From contig NZ_JAGVRH010000002.1 in the NCBI RefSeq assembly GCF_018274325.1, forward strand, positions 34,795 through 98,794: 64,000 nt of DNA, written 5' to 3'. This DNA is from 'Fragaria x ananassa' phyllody phytoplasma (GTDB taxonomy: Bacteria > Bacillota_I > Bacilli_A > Acholeplasmatales > Acholeplasmataceae). Under the pieces are notes generated by a model, which did no database searches, was not told the origin of the DNA, and was given only the letters and a program-made list of their open reading frames with translations. Positions 58,220 through 64,000 of the stretch are shown piece after piece. The position numbers and the translations under genes are program-made. Each line of letters begins with the position of its first letter. The stretch's first letter is position 1.

Positions 58220-58681
58220 ATGACATATAAGGAGTTATTTGTTATTTTAAATATAAATAAAATTTCTTATTTAGGTTTGGATTTGGGGGAAAAAACTTTG
58301 GGAATTGCTTTATCTCAAACAGGAGTGATTGCTCAAAATTTCACTACTCTTTTGTTCCCAACTTATCAATATCAACAATTAATATTACCTTTACAAAAAA
58401 TTATTACAGAATATCAAGTAAAAATAATTGTTTTAGGTTATCCTAAACATATGAATAATGATATTGGTATTAAAGCTAAATTAAGCATTACTTTTAAAAA
58501 GATACTTGAAAAAACTTTTCGTGATGTGGAAGTGGTTTTATGGGATGAACGGTTATCCACTTTACAAGCGTTATCAATTTTAAGACAAAATAATAAAAAA
58601 AAAACTAAGATTAAACAACTTAAAGATGGCGTTGCAGCTACTATTATCTTACAAAATTATCTAGATTATCAAAAACGTTAA
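58220..58681 (+). CDS. ruvX: RuvX/YqgF family Holliday-junction resolvase-like protein
   Basis: 153-residue RNase-H-fold protein: G-L-D-L-G-E-K-T-L-G-I-A, V-L-G-Y-P-K-H-M and L-W-D-E-R-L-S-T-L-Q-A, with the three acidic positions present. Known roles are 16S rRNA 5'-end processing or Holliday junction cleavage. The ATG at 58220 has no Shine-Dalgarno, while AAGGAG lies inside codons 4-5, 9 bases before an in-frame ATT at 58244; the real start may be that ATT. Confidence 0.92.
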   Translation: MTYKELFVILNINKISYLGLDLGEKTLGIALSQTGVIAQNFTTLLFPTYQYQQLILPLQKIITEYQVKIIVLGYPKHMNNDIGIKAKLSITFKKILEKTFRDVEVVLWDERLSTLQALSILRQNNKKKTKIKQLKDGVAATIILQNYLDYQKR

Positions 58682-58702
58682 AGCGAAAGGATATTTAAGC
58701 CC

Positions 58703-59296
58703 ATGATGTTTAATAAAACAAAACATTTAACTAAATTAAAAAAATATGCTAAAGATCATCATATTCCTATTTTACAAGATACTAGTTTAACTTTAATTTT
58801 GCAAATAATTGAGCAATATCAAATTAAAAATATTTTAGAAATTGGAACGGCTATTGGGTATAGTGCTTTAGCGATAAGCAATGAAAATACTACTATTGAT
58901 ACTTTAGAAAGAGATTTTCTTAGTTATCATTTGGCTAAAAATTTTTTACAAAATGCTCCTTTTCAAATTAATGTTATTTGGGCTGAGGGTTTAATTTATC
59001 CTTTAACTTGTTTAACTGTTTATGATTTAATTTTAATTGATGCTGCTAAATCTCAATATCAAAAGTTATTTTTAAAGTATTGTTCCTTGTTGCGTCCTCA
59101 AGGGATTATTATTTGTGACAATCTACATTTAAATGCTTTTTTAAGTGAACAAAATAGTGATCCACCAAAACGTAAACATAAAGGTATTTTAAAAAAAATG
59201 TATGATTTTAAAGTTTTTTTAGAAAATCATTCAGATTTTACAACTATTTTTCATAATATTGGCGATGGGTTAAGTGTTTCTTATATAAAGAGATAA
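58703..59296 (+). CDS. trmR: Class I SAM O-methyltransferase, TrmR/YrrM-like
   Basis: 197 residues. SAM motif I I-L-E-I-G-T-A-I-G-Y-S-A, D-L-I-L-I-D-A-A-K-S-Q-Y and I-I-C-D-N match catechol-O-methyltransferase-like enzymes of the TrmR group, which methylate 5-hydroxyuridine in tRNA. The gene order (alaS, ruvX, this gene, greA) fits yrrM of Bacillus, so TrmR is more likely than a small-molecule enzyme. GAAAGGA precedes two ATGs. Confidence 0.85.
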   Translation: MMFNKTKHLTKLKKYAKDHHIPILQDTSLTLILQIIEQYQIKNILEIGTAIGYSALAISNENTTIDTLERDFLSYHLAKNFLQNAPFQINVIWAEGLIYPLTCLTVYDLILIDAAKSQYQKLFLKYCSLLRPQGIIICDNLHLNAFLSEQNSDPPKRKHKGILKKMYDFKVFLENHSDFTTIFHNIGDGLSVSYIKR

Positions 59297-59366
59297 AATA
59301 ATAGTGGATGATAAATATAAAGTTCATGATTTTTTTATTAAAAATAAGTTTAAAGGAGTTTTTAGG

Positions 59367-59837
59367 ATGAAAAATACAGTTTATGAACTAACGCAATCAG
59401 GGATAGCGAAATTAAAAAAAGAATTAGTTGATTTAATAGAAGTCAAACGGAGAGAAAATTTGGAAGCTTTGAAAGAAGCGCGTGAACAAGGGGATTTGTC
59501 TGAAAATGCTGATTATGATGCAGCCCGTAATGAACAAGCTTTAATAGAACATCGTATTTTAGAAATTAAAAATATTTTAAAAAATGTGCGAGTAGTTAAA
59601 GTTTCTAAAGATAAAGAAATTGGGATTGGGAAAAAGGTCTTTTTAGAGTTTCTAAATTTAGGGGATAAACAAACTATTGAATTAGTTAGTACTTTGGAAT
59701 CAGATCCTTTTATTGATAAAATTTCTATTGATTCTCCTTTGGGAAAACATATTAAAGGACATGAAATAGGAGATGTGATTTTTGTTACTAGTGAAACTGG
59801 AAATACTTTTAGGGTTAAAGTTTTAAATGTGGAGTAA
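59367..59837 (+). CDS. greA: Transcription elongation factor GreA
   Basis: 156 residues: an N-terminal coiled coil (L-T-Q-S-G-I-A-K-L-K-K-E-L, tip with E-A-R-E-Q-G-D-L-S-E-N-A-D-Y-D-A-A) and a C-terminal FKBP-like domain (D-P-F-I-D-K-I-S-I-D-S-P-L-G). It helps RNA polymerase cut back and restart stalled transcripts. The ATG at 59367 with AAAGGAG is chosen over an upstream one at 59304, since the extra 21 residues are not part of GreA. Confidence 0.95.
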   Translation: MKNTVYELTQSGIAKLKKELVDLIEVKRRENLEALKEAREQGDLSENADYDAARNEQALIEHRILEIKNILKNVRVVKVSKDKEIGIGKKVFLEFLNLGDKQTIELVSTLESDPFIDKISIDSPLGKHIKGHEIGDVIFVTSETGNTFRVKVLNVE

Positions 59838-60396
59838 CAGTAATTTGTTAAAATCATTTTATTTACCAAAGTATTATTATCCTTCGGTCTTCTATATTCC
59901 TTTTGATTATTTTTTACAAAAAGGGATTAAAGCTTTATTTTTTGATTTAGATAATACTTTAGTTGATTGCCAGCAAAAAGAATTAGATATGAAAACTAAA
60001 AAACTTTTACAGCAACTTTCTGTTTCTTTTAAAATTATGATTCTTTCAAATGCTTCTTATAAGAGATTAAAACATGCTTTAACTAAAGATTTTAATTTTA
60101 TTTATTTGCCTTTATGGATTAAAAAACCTTCAAAGCAAGCATTTCAAAAAGCAATGCATATAGTTGATCTTAAGCCTGAAGCTATTTTGATGATTGGGGA
60201 TCAGTTACATACAGATATTAACGGGGCTAATCGTTCAAATATTACTTCTTTGTTGGTTAAACCTTTAAATCTTAAAAAAGAAAGCATTTGGACTAAGTTT
60301 AATCGTTTTTATCGAGAAAAATATTTTTTAAAGAAGTTAAAAGTAAATCATTATCATCTTTGGCAAATTAAATTTCAAGATTTTGAAGGTAAGTGA
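59827..60396 (+). CDS. yqeG: HAD-IIIA phosphatase, YqeG family
   Basis: 189 residues. G-I-K-A-L-F-F-D-L-D-N-T-L-V is motif I and M-I-G-D-Q-L-H-T-D-I-N-G-A motif III/IV, in the order and spacing of YqeG, a phosphatidylglycerophosphatase-like phosphatase. The start overlaps the end of greA by 11 bases. Confidence 0.88.
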   Translation: MWSNSNLLKSFYLPKYYYPSVFYIPFDYFLQKGIKALFFDLDNTLVDCQQKELDMKTKKLLQQLSVSFKIMILSNASYKRLKHALTKDFNFIYLPLWIKKPSKQAFQKAMHIVDLKPEAILMIGDQLHTDINGANRSNITSLLVKPLNLKKESIWTKFNRFYREKYFLKKLKVNHYHLWQIKFQDFEGK

Positions 60397-60397
60397 T

Positions 60398-60982
60398 ATG
60401 TTATTGAAACAAATTCGTCAAGTTGTTGAAATTAAATTAAAAAGTGATCCGATACGTTTAGCGCATACTTTAAGAGTTTATCGTACTGCTACTAAAATGG
60501 CAAGATATTATCGTAAATCTATTGTTCCTATTCAAATTGCTGCTTTATTTCATGATTATACTAAAAATGATTCTTTGGAACAACAAAAACCTTATTTAAC
60601 AACAGCAAGTATGGTTAAATATCAAAATACTCCCTCTATCTTTCATGCGTTATCGGCTACTAATTTTTTAAAAAAAGAGTTAGAGGTTCATGATAAAGTT
60701 ATCTTAAATGCTATTAAAAAGCATGTTTGGGGTCACAAGACTATGAATTATGCTGATAAAATTGTCTTTTTAAGTGATAAAATTGAGCCAGGAAGAGAGT
60801 ATCCACAACAAAAATATTTTGAGACATTAGCATATCGTAATATTCATCAAGCTGTTTATGAAATGTTAAATTATAACTTTAATGATTTTTTAAAAAAAGG
60901 GGTTCCTTTGCCTGCTGATTATAAAGTTATTCTAACATCTTTAAAAGATGATATTAAAATGAAAAATAAGCATATATTATGA
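60398..60982 (+). CDS. yqeK: HD-domain nucleotide hydrolase YqeK (Ap4A hydrolase family)
   Basis: 194 residues with H-T-L-R-V, A-A-L-F-H-D-Y-T-K and a K-I-E-P-G-R tail, the YqeK pattern. Members split diadenosine tetraphosphate. The usual gene for NadD just upstream is missing here. I take the ATG at 60398 (AAGGT 8 bases before); a TTG 15 bases upstream is also in frame. Its last codons overlap rsmD (ATGA). Confidence 0.9.
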   Translation: MLLKQIRQVVEIKLKSDPIRLAHTLRVYRTATKMARYYRKSIVPIQIAALFHDYTKNDSLEQQKPYLTTASMVKYQNTPSIFHALSATNFLKKELEVHDKVILNAIKKHVWGHKTMNYADKIVFLSDKIEPGREYPQQKYFETLAYRNIHQAVYEMLNYNFNDFLKKGVPLPADYKVILTSLKDDIKMKNKHIL

Positions 60983-61545
60983 CTAAAACTACTACTATTA
61001 TAGGAGGCAGATATAAAGGTCATAAAATTAAATTAGTGCCTTCTTTGGATACTAAAGCAACTAGTTCCTTAGTGAAAGAAGCTCTTTTTAATATGATAGG
61101 AACTGCTATTAAAGATAAAGTCTTATTAGATTTATTTGCTGGTAATGGTTCTTATGGTTTTGAAGCTTTAAGTCATAATGCTTTAAAAGTATTTTTTGTA
61201 GATGCTTCCTTAAAAGCTTTTCGTACTTTAAAATATAATCAATTTAAATTAAAACTTGATGATGAAAAAAGTGTTATTTTTTATGCTCATTATTTGGTGG
61301 CTTTAAAAAAAATGCAAAAATTGAATTTAGTTTTTGATTTTGTGATTATTGATCCTCCTTATTTTAAAGCATTATATGAACCTGCTTTTGTTTATTTAGG
61401 AAAATTAACTCATGATAAAAGTATTATTATTTGTGAATCGCATCGTAGGATTTATTTGCCTTTGCGTATGAAAGAATTTGAATTAATCAAAGTTAAAATT
61501 TATGGTAATAAAAAACTTAATTTTTATCATAAAGTGACTGTTTAG
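60979..61545 (+). CDS. rsmD: 16S rRNA (guanine966-N2)-methyltransferase RsmD
   Basis: 188 residues: I-I-G-G-R-Y-K-G-H-K at the start, T-S-S-L-V-K-E-A-L-F-N-M, SAM motif D-L-F-A-G-N-G-S-Y-G-F-E-A, and the catalytic I-I-D-P-P-Y. Length is normal. It shares bases with the yqeK stop, so translation is coupled. Confidence 0.93.
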   Translation: MTKTTTIIGGRYKGHKIKLVPSLDTKATSSLVKEALFNMIGTAIKDKVLLDLFAGNGSYGFEALSHNALKVFFVDASLKAFRTLKYNQFKLKLDDEKSVIFYAHYLVALKKMQKLNLVFDFVIIDPPYFKALYEPAFVYLGKLTHDKSIIICESHRRIYLPLRMKEFELIKVKIYGNKKLNFYHKVTV

Positions 61546-61594
61546 TTTTAAAATATGTAAATATTATAAGAAATGATTGAAAGGAGTTTTAAAG

Positions 61595-61807
61595 ATGGGG
61601 TTATCAAATGTTTTGTATTTGTTTTTGGGAATTGTATTAGGAGGGATTATAGGAGCCTTTTTGATGTTCCGTTGGTTTAAGAAATATTTACAAAAGAATC
61701 CTCCTATTAATGAACGCCAAATTAAAGAGATGTTTCGTCAAATGGGACGCACTCCTTCTGAAAAACAAATTCGTCAAATTGTCAATAGTATGAAACAGGC
61801 TAAATAA
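61595..61807 (+). CDS. yneF: YneF/UPF0154 small membrane protein
   Basis: 70 residues: one membrane segment (V-L-Y-L-F-L-G-I-V-L-G-G-I-I-G-A-F) and a cytoplasmic tail I-N-E-R-Q-I-K-E-M-F-R-Q-M-G-R-T-P-S-E, the hallmark of UPF0154. Widely present in Firmicutes and mollicutes, function unknown. AAAGGAG 8 bases before this ATG decides the start; an in-frame start 18 bases upstream is less likely. Confidence 0.93.
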   Translation: MGLSNVLYLFLGIVLGGIIGAFLMFRWFKKYLQKNPPINERQIKEMFRQMGRTPSEKQIRQIVNSMKQAK

Positions 61808-61814
61808 AAGAGTA

Positions 61815-62156
61815 ATGGAACAGGTTTATGTTGTTTTAATTATTTTATTAACTGTTGTTATTTTTTTGATAATGAATTATTCTTATCAAAATAAGACTAA
61901 AGATAAAATTAAAAAGTATTTATTATCTTGTGAGTCATTAGAACAAGAAGTGTTAAAAAGTTTTTTACAAGAGAGTCAAAAAGATTTTTTGTTAACTAAA
62001 GATGCTGCTATTACTAAAAAGTTATTAAAGTTAAAGATTATTGAGATTAAAACAACTATTGTTAATCATAAATGTAATAGTTATATTCTCAATCCTTTAG
62101 TTAAAAAAGTTATTAAGGATAATCGTCGTTTAACTAAAATGTATTTAAATAATTAA
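61815..62156 (+). CDS. Small membrane protein, unknown function
   Basis: 113 residues: an N-terminal membrane segment (V-Y-V-V-L-I-I-L-L-T-V-V-I-F-L-I-M), then a charged soluble part of 85 residues, mostly helical, ending in a basic stretch. It lies 7 bases after yneF and before a terminator, so it ends the rsmD-yneF transcript. No family recognised. Confidence 0.6.
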   Translation: MEQVYVVLIILLTVVIFLIMNYSYQNKTKDKIKKYLLSCESLEQEVLKSFLQESQKDFLLTKDAAITKKLLKLKIIEIKTTIVNHKCNSYILNPLVKKVIKDNRRLTKMYLNN

Positions 62157-62163
62157 ATAATAA

Positions 62164-62194
62164 AAAAAACACCTTTTGAAAAAGGTGTTTTTTT
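62164..62194. terminator. Rho-independent terminator between convergent genes
   Basis: AAAAAACACCTTTT / AAAAGGTGTTTTTT hairpin with a long T run. It ends the rightward block and could also serve the leftward osmC-like gene. Confidence 0.88.
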
Positions 62195-62213
62195 TTTTTT
62201 TTGATAATAGGTT

Positions 62214-62642
62214 TTATTGAGTAATTAATTCATGATAAGGGGCTACTTTAATTTTAACATGAGGGTTAAGACTAATTAAACGTGAAATAGGACATCTTTG
62301 GTGGGTTTGTTCTAAAATTATTTGGGTTTGTTCTAATGACATTTTATCAATTCCTAAAATAGCAGTTGGTTTAAAACAAAAACCTTGTTTATCTTTTAAG
62401 ATTTCTAAAGTAATTTTTACTTTTAAATCTTTATCTTGTTGTCCTTGTTCTTCTAATACTTTTTTAGAAGTTTTATAAAAACAGATAGCCCAAGAAAGAC
62501 AAAATAAATCTTTAGGTCCTGATTGATTAGAACTAGGTTCTAAGGCTGAAACTAATTTTTTAGTAGTACCGCTTTTTTCTTCAAAAAAACATAAATCATT
62601 TAAATGCGGATGAAAGTAAGTAGTAGTTTGAAAAATGATCAT
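62214..62642 (-). CDS. OsmC/Ohr family hydroperoxide-resistance protein
   Basis: 142 residues with the OsmC/Ohr arrangement: a helix carrying the first cysteine (G-P-K-D-L-F-C-L-S-W-A-I-C-F) and the second in H-Q-R-C-P-I-S. These thiol peroxidases reduce organic hydroperoxides. AGAGGA precedes the ATG. Two cysteines in the first helix leave it open whether it is Ohr or OsmC. Confidence 0.85.
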   Translation of the reverse strand: MIIFQTTTYFHPHLNDLCFFEEKSGTTKKLVSALEPSSNQSGPKDLFCLSWAICFYKTSKKVLEEQGQQDKDLKVKITLEILKDKQGFCFKPTAILGIDKMSLEQTQIILEQTHQRCPISRLISLNPHVKIKVAPYHELITQ

Positions 62643-62877
62643 TTTAAGTCCTCTTTTGTTTATCTATAAAATAGTTTTATTTTATCTTTTAAAATTACTA
62701 TTTCTATTTTTATTATAACATTAACAGCTATAAAGTGATATATATTTGTTATTGTTTCTATTTATTTGCTTTATTGTTATAAGATAACTATGATATTATT
62801 GTTTGGTACGGTAAAACAATAAGGGTTAATATTTGTCTTAAAGTCATTTTAAAACTTCCCTTTATTTATATTTTCTC

Positions 62878-63042
62878 TTACTTCACAATCCAAATATAAC
62901 CTTTATGAGCTAAAAAAATACAAACAGTAATAATAATATACCTAAAATAGGTAATAACCAATACATAAAAAAACCTTAAGGTCAATTTTTTTCTTCTAAA
63001 AAATTTTATTTTGGAATAATAACGTTTGATATTTTTTGCCAT
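62878..63042 (-). CDS. Small basic membrane-protein frame
   Basis: 54 residues after AAAGGAGA: basic start (K-R-Y-Y-S-K-I-K-F-F-R-R-K-K), then a membrane segment (F-F-Y-V-L-V-I-T-Y-F-R-Y-I-I-I-T-V-C-I-F-L). It lies downstream of the decayed module on the same strand. It may be a small real gene or the start of a lost one. Confidence 0.45.
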   Translation of the reverse strand: MAKNIKRYYSKIKFFRRKKLTLRFFYVLVITYFRYIIITVCIFLAHKGYIWIVK

Positions 63043-63098
63043 TTTGAATCTCCTTTTTTAATTTTTTTATAAATAGGGAAAATAATTTTTTTCACTTA

Positions 63099-63374
63099 TC
63101 ACCTATTCTTTTCAAGTCTATAGGTATAATTTTGGATATTGAAATATTTTAAAATATGAGGAATATCTTTTTTATCTAGGACATTGATGTTATGTCTTAT
63201 TAATTTAGGTTTGGTATTTAATCATCCTTGTTAAATAAGTTTGGCAATCGTATAATTTAATGATTGATTTGGGTTGGTTATGAAAATAATTATAAGCAAA
63301 TATTGAATTATTAAATAAAATAAAAAATATAAAAGAAAAAAATTAAGATAAATTTTTTCGGTTTTTTTAATCAT
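63099..63374 (-). pseudogene. Remnant of the same gene that is broken at 48336-49876
   Basis: AAAGGAGGAAAATCA precedes an ATG at 63374, almost the same leader as at 48320-48335. Across two frames the products N-Y-F-H-N-Q-P-K-S-I-I-K-L and H-N-I-N-V-L-D-K-K-D-I-P-H-I-L-K-Y-F match N-Y-F-H-K-Q-T-K-S-K-I-K-L and Y-D-I-N-I-L-D-K-K-D-I-P-N-I-L-K-Y-F of the other copy. A frameshift, a TAA and a TGA (in place of a Trp codon) break it, and only about the first fifth is left. Confidence 0.85.
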
Positions 63375-63445
63375 TGATTTTCCTCCTTTAGGGTTAATCT
63401 AATGATCTTATTAATTAGTTATATAATGTCTTTTTGATAAAGAAA

Positions 63446-63467
63446 AAAGACTCTGGAAAGAGTCTTT
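63446..63467 (-). terminator. Rho-independent terminator of the SVM gene
   Basis: AAAGACTCT-GGAA-AGAGTCTTT hairpin. On the minus strand it is followed by TTTC, just behind the SVM gene, as in the other effector module. Confidence 0.8.
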
Positions 63468-63490
63468 GTGATTATAATTATATATATTTT

Positions 63491-64000
63491 TTAATTTAAA
63501 TTATTTAATTTATATTGCAAATTAATATATATTTGCCTTAGATTATTTATTTTTTTATTAGTTAATTTATTTTCTTGATGTTCATTATTAATTTCTTCTA
63601 TTGTTTTATTTGGATGCAACAAACAACCACAACTTAAATTATTTATATCTATTTGCTTTTTTTTACATGAAAAATTATAAATTTGTTTTTTGATGTCCTT
63701 TAATGTGTTAACAATAGAAAGTTTTTGATAAAGAATTTTAATTTTTTGATCTAGATTATATAATTGTTGTTGGAGTCCTGTAATATCTACATCATAAATT
63801 GATAAAAAATCAACTTTAGTAACTAATTTATTTATTTCTAAATCCAATTCATAAATTTTATTCTCTATTAAATTTGAATCTGTTAAATTATTATAATCAT
63901 TCATTGCCATTACTTGATGATTATTTAAAATAAATATAAATCCTATAAAAATAATTAAACAAATATAAATCATTTTAAATTTGTTTTTAAATTCAAACAT
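63491..64000 (-). CDS. Secreted effector candidate with SVM signal peptide, copy 3
   Basis: 169 residues, complete; its ATG is the last codon of the window. The SVM signal ends N-N-H-Q-V-M-A (cleavage after Ala32). The mature 137 residues are two heptad-rich helical parts (N-K-I-Y-E-L-D-L-E-I-N-K-L and L-Q-Q-Q-L-Y-N-L-D-Q-K-I-K-I-L) around a loop with two cysteines (L-S-C-G-C-L-L-H). The part K-Q-I-Y-N-F-S-C-K-K-K-Q-I-D-I resembles D-R-I-W-K-F-S-Y-E-R-N-Q-I-A-I of the SVM protein at 47916-48224, so the two may be diverged relatives. The promoter is outside the window. Confidence 0.88.
   Translation of the reverse strand: MFEFKNKFKMIYICLIIFIGFIFILNNHQVMAMNDYNNLTDSNLIENKIYELDLEINKLVTKVDFLSIYDVDITGLQQQLYNLDQKIKILYQKLSIVNTLKDIKKQIYNFSCKKKQIDINNLSCGCLLHPNKTIEEINNEHQENKLTNKKINNLRQIYINLQYKLNNLN

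Noticed and set aside
59513..59869. 118-codon leftward frame
   Set aside because: Entirely antisense to greA and the start of yqeG, both clear genes.

Overview
The window is a piece of a phytoplasma chromosome ('Candidatus Phytoplasma', class Mollicutes). Four things point there: very AT-rich DNA with A/T-rich codons; TGA used as a normal stop (dnaA ends in TGA and tryptophans are TGG), unlike Mycoplasma and Spiroplasma; three short secreted proteins sharing the phytoplasma 'sequence-variable mosaic' (SVM) signal peptide that ends ...NNHQVMA or ...KNHQVMA; and broken genes typical of phytoplasma potential mobile units (PMUs). I cannot name the species from sequence alone.

Layout. The replication origin region lies at about 28.6-29.9 kb, just before dnaA-dnaN. 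Protein genes left of it run almost all leftward and those right of it mostly rightward, as expected for a bidirectional origin. Left arm, 0-28.6 kb: start of an rsgA-like GTPase, a P1B-4 metal ATPase, spoVG, rsmA, an HD phosphohydrolase, a PduL-type phosphotransacylase, spx, RNase J, a HAD phosphatase, four tRNA genes (Glu, Arg, Pro, Gly), a DegV protein, a catalytically degenerate second RNase J, a scar with a broken dnaB helicase gene, thrS, mnmE flanked by two DHH phosphoesterase paralogues, a four-gene carbohydrate-type ABC importer and asnS. Right arm, 29.9-43 kb: dnaA, dnaN, an FtsH-type protease, a znu/mnt metal ABC importer, a large doubly anchored surface-protein candidate, a broken LolD/FtsX-type ABC transporter and a broken repeat-type protein gene.

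43.2-50.8 kb: a leftward block with sufU and two signal-less MetQ/NlpA-like proteins, then a decayed PMU segment. The segment holds a broken sigma factor, a broken membrane/coiled-coil gene, two intact overlapping SVM effector candidates, a broken gene of about 500 codons and small broken membrane genes.

51.1-62.6 kb: conserved housekeeping genes (DEAD-box helicase, nfo, a 2-hydroxycarboxylate transporter, alaS, ruvX, trmR-like methyltransferase, greA, yqeG, yqeK, rsmD, yneF, osmC-like). 62.8-64.0 kb: an inverted, decayed second copy of the effector module, with an intact SVM gene at the edge and a remnant of the same broken gene.

Functionally, the intact genes serve information processing, RNA decay, import of sugars, metals and organic acids, and a minimal energy metabolism. 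The accessory patches carry host-interaction candidates inside eroded mobile DNA.
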